A stretch of DNA of 64,000 bases from JBJXGE01 sp046154185 (GCA_046154185.1 JBJXGE010000094.1:1-64000), one strand, 5' to 3'; positions 8,892 to 17,262 are shown, counted from the stretch's first letter. Program-made: numbers and translations. Notes: a model not told the origin generated them from the sequence alone.

Positions 8892-8920
8892 GCGAATCCC
8901 CTCGGTCGTGTTTCGCAAAC

Positions 8921-9094
8921 TCAGTAGAGTTCGAGCTGCTTCGTGCGCGGCTCACCCTGTCCCCAATGAAACCAGCGGCGGAATTTTTCCCAACACTCTT
9001 GGCACAAAGTGTGGACCTTGTCGTCGAACTTCACGTATTGGTGCGTCGGTATCGCCTCTTGATGGAAGCACCGACTGCAAGTGGGCTTGGTCAT
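8921..9094 (-). CDS. small zinc-ribbon-like protein, 57 aa
   Basis: MTKPTCSRCF ... TLCQECWEKF contains two CxxC knuckles about 22 residues apart, a minimal zinc-binding ribbon. The tail is charged and aromatic. The preferred ATG is at 9094; an in-frame upstream ATG at 9103 would add three residues. It lies 30 bp upstream of the Ig/TPR gene on the same strand and may share its transcript. No further function can be assigned. Confidence 0.65.
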   Translation of the reverse strand: MTKPTCSRCFHQEAIPTHQYVKFDDKVHTLCQECWEKFRRWFHWGQGEPRTKQLELY

Positions 9095-9319
9095 CGCGCT
9101 CACTCCTCGTGCTCAAGCACTGCAAGTCCGAAGTTCCAATTCCATCCATCGGCTGAAGTCGAGCGGGAGTTGACGAGGAGCGCCAAAAATCTCGGCTCTG
9201 AGGTCGCGATCGCGCCACGACTGACCGCTTGCGAGCGCGGGAGCCGCGAAGTACGCTCCGCGCGGATACTTCGCTGCGACGAAAACGCGGGGTCAGCTCG
9301 ACGAGATCGGACTTTAGTC

Positions 9320-10213
9320 ATGAGCTACGACTTGTTCTTCAAGGGGCGCGACGCCGCCGCGGCGCCGCGGACCGCGGCGGAGTTCACCCAGTATTTTTCC
9401 TCGCGGCCGCGCTATCGAGTCGATGGCACGCAGGCGTGGTATGGCAATCCCGATACGGGCGTGAGCTTCTCGTTTCAGCTTGTCGAAGCGGACCAACCGG
9501 AAGATGGGGCCGAAGACGCAGACATGGCGGAGCCGGATGCCTGGGCGCATTTTGAGCTCGCCTATGCCCGTCCGCATTTCTTTGCGCTCGAAGCGATCGA
9601 GGAGCTAACGGCTTTCGTTGCGGCCTTTGATCTGGTCGTCGACGATCCGCAAGCCGAGGAGTCGGGCGTCGGTGAGTTCGTGGCCGCGCGCTTCATTGCG
9701 AACTGGACGGCCGGCAATCAAGCCGCGGTCAGTGCGATTGAGCTGCCGGAGGGCGCCCGGTTCTCGACGCTGCCGGCCGCAACACTCGAGGCGGTCTGGC
9801 GCTGGAACTTTCGCCGCGAAGCTTTTCAGCAGGAGCTCGGCGCGAAGATCTTCGTGCCGCGCATCGTGTTCTTCAAACGTGGTGAGCGGCCGCAGTCCGG
9901 CATCGTTTGGACCGACGCGATTCCCGCCGTGCTGCCGCAGACGGACTTCGTCGTGTTGTGGCGCGAGCGGCTCGCGCCGCGCAAATTCTTCATGCGCGCG
10001 ACCGATTTCGTGGTCGTCGATTGGAGCGTGATTGCGCCGTTCGTGTCGTCGTTTCCGCGCACCGAGACGCCGCTACCGTTTTACACGTTGCGCTATGAGA
10101 AGCCGCCGACGGCGCTCCTCGACTTCGTCACCGGCCAACCGCCGAGTACCGTCAAGCCCGAAGCGCTGCGCCACGAGCACGTCCTGAGCGACGAACTCGC
10201 CGCGCGCGCGTGA
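9320..10213 (+). CDS. hypothetical protein, 297 aa
   Basis: ATG 9320 opens MSYDLFFKGRD, a recurrent opening of uncharacterised cytoplasmic proteins. The open frame extends upstream, but composition changes sharply before this ATG, so I reject the earlier codons. The protein has an acidic patch (EDGAEDADMAEPDAW) and many aromatic residues, with a beta-rich C-terminal half containing VLWRERLAPRKFF. No signal peptide, membrane segment or catalytic motif is visible. Standalone plus-strand gene in a minus-strand region. The 225-bp gap upstream (9095-9319) shows no other feature. Confidence 0.8.
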   Translation: MSYDLFFKGRDAAAAPRTAAEFTQYFSSRPRYRVDGTQAWYGNPDTGVSFSFQLVEADQPEDGAEDADMAEPDAWAHFELAYARPHFFALEAIEELTAFVAAFDLVVDDPQAEESGVGEFVAARFIANWTAGNQAAVSAIELPEGARFSTLPAATLEAVWRWNFRREAFQQELGAKIFVPRIVFFKRGERPQSGIVWTDAIPAVLPQTDFVVLWRERLAPRKFFMRATDFVVVDWSVIAPFVSSFPRTETPLPFYTLRYEKPPTALLDFVTGQPPSTVKPEALRHEHVLSDELAARA

Positions 10214-10241
10214 CCGCAAGGCCGGGCCGCGGGTATTGCGA

Positions 10242-11261
10242 CTATTCGTTTTGCGCGGCGCACTCGACAGCCAGCGCCCACAGCGCGGCGAGATCGGGTG
10301 GCAGGGGCGCGTGAAAGTCGAGAGGCGCGCCCGTTCGCGGGTGCGTGATGGAGAGTCGAGAAGCGTGGAGCGCGTGACGCGCGAGGATGGGCTCAGCCGC
10401 CGCGGGCGGTTTGCGTCCTTCGAGTTCCGCGCGGAAAAGGCGCTTCTCGCGGCCGTACAGCGTGTCGCACAGAATCGGATGCCCGAGCGCTTTCAAATGC
10501 ACGCGAATCTGATGCGTGCGACCGGTCTCGGGAAAACAATGGAACCACGCAAAGCGATCGGCTAGCACGCGCACAAGTTGCCAGCGTGTCACCGAGCGCT
10601 TGCCTTGCTCGTCGTGGCGGATCGCCATTTTCTTGCGCTGCGTCAACGACCGCGCGATCGGCAAATCGATCGTGCCGTTCGTCGCGCGGGGCACGCCATG
10701 CGCAAGCGCGAGATATTCCTTGCGCACCGTGCGCGCTTTGAACTGCGCGGCGACCGTGCGATGCGCGTGGTCATTGCGCGCGATGAGCAACACGCCCGAC
10801 GTTTCCCGATCGAGACGATGCACGATACCTGGCCGTTCTTCCCCACCCGCGCCCGAAAGGTCGTCCGTGTAGTGAAGCAACGCATTGACGATCGTGCCGC
10901 CTGCCGCGTTACCGGCTCCCGGATGCACGACCATATCGGGCGACTTGTCGATCACGATGACGTCGTCGTCTTCATAGAGCACCGCGAGCGATATCGCTTC
11001 CGCGAGCGGCGTAGCGGACGGCGGCGCGGGCAGCTCGACTACCAACTCTTGGCCGGCGCGCAGAGTGCTACTGGGCTTGAGCGCCTGCGCGTCGCACACG
11101 ATGCGACCCTCCGCGATGTAGCGCTTCAATAAGCTGCGGGAAAGTTCGGGAAAGCGCGCGTGCAGGAACACATCCAGCCGCAAACCTGCATCACCGGGCG
11201 CAATGCTGATTCGAAAGACACCCTGGGGAATATTGACTTCGACCGCTTTGGGTCCGCGCAA
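10242..11261 (-). CDS. RluA-family pseudouridine synthase
   Basis: 339 aa. An N-terminal S4-like RNA-binding segment (GLRLDVFLHARFPELSRSLL) is followed by the catalytic domain with motif VHRLDRETSGVLLIA, catalytic Asp D151. The active-site neighbourhood DKSPDMVVHPGAG and the later RTHQIRVHLKALGHPILCDTLYG are all RluA/RluD signatures. It converts uridine to pseudouridine in rRNA (RluD class) or tRNA (RluA/RluC class); the exact target is not resolvable. The only early start codon in frame is TTG 11261, which lies inside the terminal 12 bp of the 177-bp repeat, with GGAAAG just upstream also inside the repeat. The repeat therefore seems to supply the start, or it has displaced the original one. 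Confidence 0.92.
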   Translation of the reverse strand: MRGPKAVEVNIPQGVFRISIAPGDAGLRLDVFLHARFPELSRSLLKRYIAEGRIVCDAQALKPSSTLRAGQELVVELPAPPSATPLAEAISLAVLYEDDDVIVIDKSPDMVVHPGAGNAAGGTIVNALLHYTDDLSGAGGEERPGIVHRLDRETSGVLLIARNDHAHRTVAAQFKARTVRKEYLALAHGVPRATNGTIDLPIARSLTQRKKMAIRHDEQGKRSVTRWQLVRVLADRFAWFHCFPETGRTHQIRVHLKALGHPILCDTLYGREKRLFRAELEGRKPPAAAEPILARHALHASRLSITHPRTGAPLDFHAPLPPDLAALWALAVECAAQNE

Positions 11262-11426
11262 AAATAACTTTCCATTTGGAGGTCGAGATCTGGCGTAGGT
11301 CCGTTCTCGGCGATTGAGCGGAACCGCAGGCGTAGCCTGGCTACGTTGAGGATTACGCGATTGAGCCGGGAGCGGAGATATGTTAGAGATCGGCCTCCAA
11401 ATGCGAAGTTATTTTTGCGCGGACCC
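11250..11426. repeat. 177-bp near-palindromic repeat, copy 2 (MITE-like)
   Basis: Same length as the copy at 1649-1825 and in reverse orientation, with about 10 differences in my hand alignment. The terminal inverted repeat GGGTCCGCGCAAAAA is intact at both ends. Central palindrome CGTAGCCTGGCTACG. Flanked on both sides by TTT, compatible with a 2-3 bp target duplication. It sits between the RluA-family gene, whose N-terminal codons overlap it by 12 bp, and the stop of the membrane protein at 11440. Confidence 0.85.
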
Positions 11427-11439
11427 TTTGGGGTCCGCC

Positions 11440-12093
11440 TCAGTTGCCACCGGTTTTTGGCGCCGCCGCTCCCTCTTCGGGTGGCGGCACGGCCGGTGGT
11501 GTCACTCCCGGTGACGGCGTCGCTTCTGGCGTCGGCTTCACTTCGCCGACCGGCGCTTCGGCGGGCTTCGCCACTTCCGGTTTCGGCGCCGGCGCTGGCA
11601 CCGTGAACGGCTGGCGCGCCGCTTGATGTTGCAGCTCGAAGTTTTTCAAGAACGGATCGTTTTTGTGTTTCGCGCGCGCATCATCGAGCAGCTGCCAAGC
11701 TTCCGCGCGAAAGCCCTCGCCGTTTTTCTCGAACAACCACGCGACATATTGTGCCACCATCGGGGGAGCGCAGTTCTCGCTCAGCAGGCGCTGTAGAACC
11801 GCGCTCGTCGCCGCGCGAACTTCGGCGTCTGTCTTTCCTTCTTGAATGCGCTTCGTGAAGGCCTCGTAGAATTCGCCGTTCAACTCGGCGACGCGAGCGC
11901 GGCTCGAACTCTCAATGAAACTCGAGATGCCGAGCACGCCGAAGATGAGCGCAACCACGACCACGATGTGCACGCTGTACTGAGTCAGCTTCTTGCGGAC
12001 AACGTCCGTGGCCTGGGCAATGCTGTCTTCGAGGTGCGCTTCTTGCGTCCCGGGGGACTGCTTGATCGGCGCCGGCTTCTGTGCCTTCGTCAT
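11440..12093 (-). CDS. single-pass membrane protein with Pro/Ala-rich C-terminus, 217 aa
   Basis: A charged cytoplasmic N-terminus (about 1-42, ending DVVRKKLTQYS) is followed by one transmembrane helix at about 43-60 (IVVVVALIFGVLGISSF). A helical extracytoplasmic region (60-160) is compatible with a TPR-like or YfgM-like fold. The final 60 residues are rich in Pro, Ala and Glu (VPAPAPKPEVAKPAEAPVG), likely disordered and periplasm-spanning. The ATG at 12093 is unambiguous. Family not securely recognised; a YfgM/BamD-like chaperone-helper role is possible but unproven. Confidence 0.75.
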   Translation of the reverse strand: MTKAQKPAPIKQSPGTQEAHLEDSIAQATDVVRKKLTQYSVHIVVVVALIFGVLGISSFIESSSRARVAELNGEFYEAFTKRIQEGKTDAEVRAATSAVLQRLLSENCAPPMVAQYVAWLFEKNGEGFRAEAWQLLDDARAKHKNDPFLKNFELQHQAARQPFTVPAPAPKPEVAKPAEAPVGEVKPTPEATPSPGVTPPAVPPPEEGAAAPKTGGN

Positions 12094-12120
12094 CGGTGCG
12101 GTGGACTCTCTACAATGGTT

Positions 12121-12150
12121 CCGAGCCGGCGGCGAGCTCGTTGGAATGAA
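12121..12150. repeat. 30-bp dispersed repeat, copy A
   Basis: Identical at 28 of 30 positions to 16353-16382. It contains the 8-bp palindrome CGAGCTCG followed by TTGG and ATGAA. It lies between the stop of the lipoprotein gene (12154) and the start of the membrane-protein gene (12093). Function unknown. Confidence 0.6.
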
Positions 12151-12153
12151 AAA

Positions 12154-12648
12154 CTAGTTCGTCAGCGAAGGCGAAATGCGGACGGTCAGTCGCGTGATGT
12201 AGTACTTGTCGCGCTCGTCCGGAATACGCTCCATGCGTATCTCGGCATCCTCACCCGTCTTCTTGAAGACCATCCGCACGTCGTCGCGGTCGGTCGTGTC
12301 GGCGTGAGTCCAGCCTTCTTTCGGCATTTGATCGAGGAACCACAGCGACAACTCCGACAGCGGTTTGTCGCCATAGTACGTGAAGCGGCCGGTACGCAAA
12401 CCGAGCGGACCATCCTTGAACGTGATGTCCGCCCAAGTCTCGAATTCATTTTCGCTCACGCTAAAGCCGAGCGGCACGGGTATGTCGGAGGGCTGGTAGT
12501 TGTAGACCAGACCATCCGGCCCACGCGGCGGCGCCATGTAGGTGCCGCACCCCGCGAGCAACGAACCGCAAATCATCAACGCGCCGGCGGACAACGAGAT
12601 GAGTCCGCGCTTCCGCGCAGCACAAGCGTCTCGAACGGAAGCTCCCAT
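12154..12648 (-). CDS. hypothetical lipoprotein, 164 aa
   Basis: ATG 12648 has a strong ribosome-binding site (AGGAGGG) 6 nt upstream, so I prefer it to the earlier in-frame start at 12690. Signal peptide with Arg/Lys N-region and hydrophobic core (LISLSAGALMICGSL), then lipobox LAGC with Cys at residue 34. The mature part (about 130 aa) is beta-rich and reads like the DUF4810/DUF4136-type small periplasmic lipoproteins (VPLGFSVSENEFETW ... FTYYGDKPLSELSLWFLDQM ... GWTHADT), but no confident family. Upstream of the membrane-protein gene on the same strand. Confidence 0.8.
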   Translation of the reverse strand: MGASVRDACAARKRGLISLSAGALMICGSLLAGCGTYMAPPRGPDGLVYNYQPSDIPVPLGFSVSENEFETWADITFKDGPLGLRTGRFTYYGDKPLSELSLWFLDQMPKEGWTHADTTDRDDVRMVFKKTGEDAEIRMERIPDERDKYYITRLTVRISPSLTN

Positions 12649-12882
12649 CTTCGCCCTCCTCCCTCCGCGTGTGCGGAGTCCCACTGACAATTCATCTCAA
12701 CCCGTCAACACACCCGACTCGTCCTAGCACTTCGCGCGCGGACCTGGAATCATGCTCCTCGCATCGCTCCGAGCATCCTGCGGGATGCGCAAACGCGCGC
12801 TCACGCCCACGCCCGAAACCGGGCGCCGCCGTGAAGCCCGTCATTAAAGAGTTCTCGCGCGGGCTTGAAAAGAGGTTTTTCG

Positions 12883-14364
12883 GTGCGGATTCGCGTGTTC
12901 TCGACGGCCGTCGCTACCGCGTGGGGCGAATGCCGGCGTCATCCGTGGCGCACGGTGCTGCTTTCGCAAGGGGTTATTTGGGGCGTTGCGCTCGCGATCG
13001 TGCCGAGCGCGGTGATCGAGGCGTCGCGCGCGAGCGCAGTTTCGCGCGCGCGCGAACTCGACACGGACCTCATCCAGATAAGTCCTGGCGACGCGGCGCA
13101 ACCGCGATCCGTCCCGCAGGAGTCCGACTTGCCCGCGCTGCGCGCGACCTTGCCAGCAGCCGGCGCCGCCACTTTGTCTGCGCTGCGGACGACGGCCGCG
13201 GCGGTCTTCGCCGCGCCGACATCATCATCGGCGCCTTCGGCGGTGCCCGATGTGCCGGCGCCGGCAGTGGCTGCGTGGATCTTGGGGGCTGATGCGGAGC
13301 TTGCCGCTGGGCGCCGAATCGCGGTCCTGGCCGGCGACCTTTCGGCGTTCTTGTCCGCCGCGTCGGGCGTGGCGCCGGCGGTCGGCGCGAACGACGCGGT
13401 GGCGGTGTCGCCCGTTCTGCCCGTGGTGCTGGAATCCGGCCTCGCCCGGCGACTCCTCGGCATTGAGTCCGCGGAGGTCGACTCGGCGCGGTTTGCAGAA
13501 CTTATCGGTCGCGAGTTCGCGCTCGAATGGCGGACGAAATCGTCGGGGGCGGACTTCGCCGTCGTGACGGCGTCTGAACCCGCGCGCGCAGACTCCGCAT
13601 CGCCCGCTGTCGCCGCCCGCGCGCTGCGACTTCGCGTCACCGCGGTGGTCGCCGACGCAGCTCAGCGCAAAATAGACCGCTTCGGTTTCGAGTCCGGGCG
13701 CGCGCTTTCCGATGTGGTGAAAGATCTGTTGCAGCAACTCGGCTTCACGCCCGAGTTGCCACGGAGTCTAACAGAAGGACTCGGAGTTTATTTGCCGCGC
13801 GCCGAAGTGCCCGGCACGCACCTCAGTTGGATTTTCGTCCGTGTCGATCCGCTCGCGGTCGAGGCGACGGCGCAACGGCTCTATGACGCGCTCGTCGGCG
13901 CGAGCCGCGTTCCGAAAGTATCGAGCAACATGTTGCTCGGCGTCGTGACCAATCCGGAGATCGACGGCTACATGCGACTCAACGATGTGCTGGTATCGCT
14001 CTTCCTCGTTATCGGGCTGGTCGTGCTCGCTAATATTCTGCTGCTTGCGAGCCTCCGGCGACGGCGCGAGATTGCGCTTCGCCGCGCCGAGGGCGCGTCG
14101 CGAAGCGATATCTTTCTGCAGTTTGTCGTGGAGGGGTTCATCATCGCGCTTTTCGGTCTGGTCGCCGGGGTCGTCCTCGGCATGTTGCTCGCGTGGTTGC
14201 GAGTGAGTCTCGACGCGAACGCGGCGATGACCTTCTCGATGCCGTGGACGACGACGGGCAAAGCCGCGCTCGCGCTCGGCGTCGGCGCGCTCGTCGCGAG
14301 CGCGTACCCCGCGTGGCGCGCCGCGCAGGCGACTCCGATGGTGCTGTTCAGGAAAAGCGGATGA
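12883..14364 (+). CDS. ABC transporter permease, MacB/FtsX type (first of two)
   Basis: 493 aa. I start at GTG 12883 because AGAGG lies 7 nt upstream; an in-frame TTG at 12865 is the alternative. One N-terminal transmembrane helix (about 23-45) is followed by a large extracytoplasmic MacB-PCD-like domain (about 50-345). A C-terminal FtsX domain has three helices (VLVSLFLVIGLVVLANILLL; VEGFIIALFGLVAGVVLGML; ALALGVGALVASAYPAW) and the characteristic REIALRRAEGASRSDI coupling segment. It forms one half of a mechanotransmission-type exporter with the next gene. First gene of the plus-strand run; stop overlaps the next ATG (ATGA). Confidence 0.9.
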   Translation: MRIRVFSTAVATAWGECRRHPWRTVLLSQGVIWGVALAIVPSAVIEASRASAVSRARELDTDLIQISPGDAAQPRSVPQESDLPALRATLPAAGAATLSALRTTAAAVFAAPTSSSAPSAVPDVPAPAVAAWILGADAELAAGRRIAVLAGDLSAFLSAASGVAPAVGANDAVAVSPVLPVVLESGLARRLLGIESAEVDSARFAELIGREFALEWRTKSSGADFAVVTASEPARADSASPAVAARALRLRVTAVVADAAQRKIDRFGFESGRALSDVVKDLLQQLGFTPELPRSLTEGLGVYLPRAEVPGTHLSWIFVRVDPLAVEATAQRLYDALVGASRVPKVSSNMLLGVVTNPEIDGYMRLNDVLVSLFLVIGLVVLANILLLASLRRRREIALRRAEGASRSDIFLQFVVEGFIIALFGLVAGVVLGMLLAWLRVSLDANAAMTFSMPWTTTGKAALALGVGALVASAYPAWRAAQATPMVLFRKSG

Positions 14365-15638
14365 TACGCGCGTGGCTGCAGCAACCCGTGCGCGAAGCCG
14401 TCCGCGCGCTCGCGACTCACCCACTCCGCAGTGCGCTGATCGCGGCGACCTTCGCGGTCGGACTCGCGTCGGTGCTCGTCGTGATCGGCGCGGTCGAGGG
14501 CGGCCGCCAAGCCATCGTGCAGACTCTCAATAGCCTCGGCATCGATGTCATTGCGGCCCTCAATCCGTTGCAGCTCGATCAACTTCCCGGACTCAAGATC
14601 GGCGCCGGCGGCGACCGCCTGATCGATAATCCAGCGATTGCCGAACTCGAGGCGAAGTTGGGCGCAGCGGTCGCGAACGTCGTACCGTTGCGCATCGAGC
14701 TTGTGCAAGTGCGCTGCGAGGCGGGTGTGTCGAGCAACACGCTGATCGCGACGCGCCCAGAGTTTCAAGAGTTGATCAAAGTCGGTCTCGTCGCTGGTCG
14801 CTTTCTTACGGCGGATGATCGCTTCGTGCCCGGCCAAATCGCGAATGCCGTGCTCGATGAAGCGCTCGCGCAGACGTTGCACGGCGGCCCGCTCGAGGAA
14901 CTGATCGGCCAGGAGTTTCGCGGCGTGCGCAATTTCAAGCCCCTCAAGATTCGCGTCGTCGGAATACTGCGCGATCCGATTCTGCTGCGCAAACACATGA
15001 ACGCGTTTAGTAGTCAATCGCGGGCGCGCGAGCTCACTGCGAAGCGACTTGAGTTTCTAAACGTGTATGTGCTCTATGAACCGGAGCTCGACACACCGAG
15101 CGGCGTGCTCGTACAAGTCAACGACCCGCGCGATGTCGACGTATTCGGGCCACGGCTCGCGGAGTTTTTCGACGTGCGCGGTATTCTGCCTTATTACCAT
15201 GTGCAAAAGCGTTGGATCGCGTCGGTGATCAAAGTCGTCGAGACGTTCTCACTGCTCGCGAATTTCATCTGGATACTGAATCTCTGTGTCGTGTTGGTGG
15301 TCACCGCGACCATCACAACGCTCGCCATCGATGAACGATTCAGCGAGATCGCCATCCTGCGGGTCGAGGGTGCGAGCGTTGTGGCGGTCGTCTCGGCGCT
15401 TCTCGCCGAGGGGACCCTGCTCGTGTTGGTTGCGCTCGCGCCGGGCTACGCGCTTGCCGAGTTGATCGCGACGCAATACGTCAAACCCATTCTCGATTGG
15501 ACGCCGGAGTTTCCCGCGTGGACGCACGTGGGCGCGCCGCTCTTGCTGTTGGTCACAGGCCTGTTGTGCTACGCGATTCCGGCGCGCCGCGTGGCACGGC
15601 TCGATCCGGCGCGCGCGCTAGGGGAGTACGCGGAATGA
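14361..15638 (+). CDS. ABC transporter permease, MacB/FtsX type (second)
   Basis: 425 aa with ATG 14361 overlapping the previous stop by 4 bp. N-terminal helix PLRSALIAATFAVGLASVLVVIG, extracytoplasmic MacB-PCD-like domain (about 45-300), then three C-terminal FtsX helices including LNLCVVLVVTATITTLAI, with the coupling segment RFSEIAILRVEGASVVAVVS. Together with the preceding permease and the ATPase at 15635 it makes a LolCDE/MacB-like transporter that uses ATP to drive extracytoplasmic conformational change, for example lipoprotein, peptide or lipid extrusion. The cargo is unknown. Confidence 0.9.
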   Translation: MIRAWLQQPVREAVRALATHPLRSALIAATFAVGLASVLVVIGAVEGGRQAIVQTLNSLGIDVIAALNPLQLDQLPGLKIGAGGDRLIDNPAIAELEAKLGAAVANVVPLRIELVQVRCEAGVSSNTLIATRPEFQELIKVGLVAGRFLTADDRFVPGQIANAVLDEALAQTLHGGPLEELIGQEFRGVRNFKPLKIRVVGILRDPILLRKHMNAFSSQSRARELTAKRLEFLNVYVLYEPELDTPSGVLVQVNDPRDVDVFGPRLAEFFDVRGILPYYHVQKRWIASVIKVVETFSLLANFIWILNLCVVLVVTATITTLAIDERFSEIAILRVEGASVVAVVSALLAEGTLLVLVALAPGYALAELIATQYVKPILDWTPEFPAWTHVGAPLLLLVTGLLCYAIPARRVARLDPARALGEYAE

Positions 15639-16327
15639 ATGACGACAAAGCGCGGCAAGCGCGCATCGTCGAGTTGCGGGGCATCGCGCGCGTTTATGGC
15701 AGCGGGGCAACGCGCGTCGATGCGCTACGTGGTCTCGATCTCGACATCGCGGCCGGCGAATTTGTCGCCGTGCGCGGCGCCTCTGGTTGCGGCAAGTCGA
15801 CGTTGTTGCAAGTGCTCGGTCTCCTCGATCGGCCGGACGCCGGAACGTATCGTCTGAACGATCGACTCGTCAGCGAGCTCTCTGACCGTGAACGAACGCG
15901 GCTTCGCAACGAAGAGATCGGCTTCGTATTTCAGACCTTTCAACTGCTCGCCGATCGCAGCGCGCTCGAAAACGCGCGACTCCCGCTCATCTATCGCCGC
16001 GATCCGGCCGGCGCGCGCGATCCGCGCGCGTTGCTCGAGCGCGTTGGTCTCGGCGCGCGGCTACGCCATCGGCCCGGCCAGCTTTCGGGCGGCGAAAAAC
16101 AGCGCGTCGCGATCGTGCGCGCGCTCGTCAAGAATCCGCGCCTGATCTTGCTCGACGAGCCAACGGGGAATCTCGACACGGCGACCGGCGAGTCCGTGCT
16201 CGATCTCCTCGATGAGATTCACCGCGAACTCGGTGCGACGCTGCTCCTCGTCACGCACGACGCGCACGTTGCGGCGCGGGCGCAGCGCATCCTCGAAATG
16301 CGCGACGGGAATCTGCTAGCGGGTTGA
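15635..16327 (+). CDS. ABC transporter ATP-binding protein, LolD/MacB-like
   Basis: 230 aa. Walker A GASGCGKST (48-56), Q-loop in GFVFQTFQLL, signature LSGGEKQRVAIVRAL, Walker B LILLDEPTGNLDTATG and H-loop LLVTHDAHVAARA are all intact. The FQTFQLL and DEPTGNLD forms are typical of the LolD/MacB/FtsE class. ATG 15635 overlaps the permease stop by 4 bp, so the three-gene exporter is translationally coupled. After this gene comes a 150-bp gap with repeats and a hairpin before the TIR gene. Confidence 0.93.
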   Translation: MNDDKARQARIVELRGIARVYGSGATRVDALRGLDLDIAAGEFVAVRGASGCGKSTLLQVLGLLDRPDAGTYRLNDRLVSELSDRERTRLRNEEIGFVFQTFQLLADRSALENARLPLIYRRDPAGARDPRALLERVGLGARLRHRPGQLSGGEKQRVAIVRALVKNPRLILLDEPTGNLDTATGESVLDLLDEIHRELGATLLLVTHDAHVAARAQRILEMRDGNLLAG

Positions 16328-16352
16328 TTGCAGAGCGTGGAGAGTACGTCCG

Positions 16353-16382
16353 CCGAGCCGGAGGCGAGCTCGTTGGGATGAA
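16353..16382. repeat. 30-bp dispersed repeat, copy B
   Basis: Matches 12121-12150 at 28 of 30 positions, same orientation. It begins 25 bp after the stop of the ABC ATPase and directly precedes the structured region at 16383-16454. Contains the CGAGCTCG palindrome. Role unknown. Confidence 0.6.
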
Positions 16383-16454
16383 GTGTTCGCGCGGCGGAGC
16401 GGAGCGGGGCGGAGCGGAGCCGTGAACACGAGGGGTGTTGGAGCAACACCCCTC
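16383..16454. repeat. tandem GGAGC tract with two inverted repeats upstream of the TIR gene
   Basis: GTGTTC (16383-16388) and GAACAC (16424-16429) bracket a tract of five GGAGC/GGGGC units. Directly after it lies a perfect 11-bp stem hairpin, 16430-16454, with loop GAG. The 19-bp core GGGTGTTGGAGCAACACCC (16433-16451) recurs exactly at 45384-45402. No T-run follows the hairpin, so a standard intrinsic terminator is not evident. It could act as an attenuator or mRNA processing/stability site between the exporter genes and the TIR gene, or be a REP-like repeat. Confidence 0.65.
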
Positions 16455-16476
16455 AACAAGACGGAGATTGACGCGC

Positions 16477-17262
16477 ATGGCGAGTTTGTTCATCAATTAC
16501 CGCTGGCGGGATAGCGCCGGGCACGCGGGGCGGCTCTTCGATCGTTTGGCGGCGCACTTTGGCGCCGACCAGGTCTTCATGGATATCGATGACATCGAAC
16601 CCGGGCAGGATATTTTTCAGGTTGTCGACGCGAAGCTCGCGGCCTGCCGCACTCTGCTCGTCGTGATCGGCCGCGAATGGCTTGCCATGACCGACGACAA
16701 GGGACGCCGCCGGCTCGACGCGCCGGAGGATTTGGTGCGTGCCGAAATCGTCAGCGCGTTCGCGCACAATTTGCGCGTCATCCCGGTGCTCGTCGGCGGC
16801 GCTGCGATGCCGAGTGCCGCAGACTTGCCGGAGCCGTTGCGTGAACTGCCGCGGCGCCTAGCGCACACATTGCGCGATGAGCGTTTCGCGCTCGATGTCG
16901 CTGAGCTGATTCAATCCATCGATGACGCGATGACCGAGCGCGCGAGCGATGATGCGCTGCTCGACGGCGATTGGCGCGCCGACGTCAAAACCCGTGATGG
17001 CCACACGTACGTCATCCGTTTTCAGTTCGAGACGCTGGCGGACCGGGTCATCGGTACGGTCAGTTTTCCCACCGGCGATGGCGTGATCGTCGATGGCAAG
17101 CTCGATGGCGCACGCCTGACGTTTAGCACGCGCCACTTGCCGCAGTTCGACTCTGTCACCGCGACCACAAACTTCCACGGCCAACTCGCCGCCGATCGCT
17201 TGGATCTGCTCATGCAAGGACCCGCGAGCTCCGCGAAATTTACGGCGAGGCGAGTTCGATGA
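16477..17262 (+). CDS. TIR-domain protein with C-terminal beta-rich domain
   Basis: 261 aa. The TIR domain (residues 1-150) opens MASLFINYRWRDSAGHAGRL and has the box-2-like VFMDIDDIEPGQDI. The catalytic-type glutamate is E90 in DLVRAEIVSAF, followed by the IPVLVGGAAMP core strand. TIR domains of this class can cleave NAD+ when assembled or triggered; whether this one is active is not shown. Residues about 155-261 form a compact beta-rich domain (GDWRADVKTRDGHTY ... GTVSFPTGDGVIVDG ... RLTFSTRHLPQF) that may sense a ligand. The open frame begins earlier, but ATG 16477 matches the domain start. The stop overlaps the next gene start (ATGA at 17259), so it is coupled to an iron-type binding protein, an unusual partner. 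Confidence 0.92.
   Translation: MASLFINYRWRDSAGHAGRLFDRLAAHFGADQVFMDIDDIEPGQDIFQVVDAKLAACRTLLVVIGREWLAMTDDKGRRRLDAPEDLVRAEIVSAFAHNLRVIPVLVGGAAMPSAADLPEPLRELPRRLAHTLRDERFALDVAELIQSIDDAMTERASDDALLDGDWRADVKTRDGHTYVIRFQFETLADRVIGTVSFPTGDGVIVDGKLDGARLTFSTRHLPQFDSVTATTNFHGQLAADRLDLLMQGPASSAKFTARRVR

Noticed and set aside
13968..15017. Long minus-strand frame opposite the MacB-type permeases
   Set aside because: Charged Arg/Glu/Ala composition, typical antisense of membrane-protein codons in high-GC DNA; the plus strand shows intact FtsX domains.
16383..16454. Intrinsic terminator ending the exporter transcript
   Set aside because: Strong hairpin but no T-run after it on the plus strand, so termination cannot be claimed from sequence alone.
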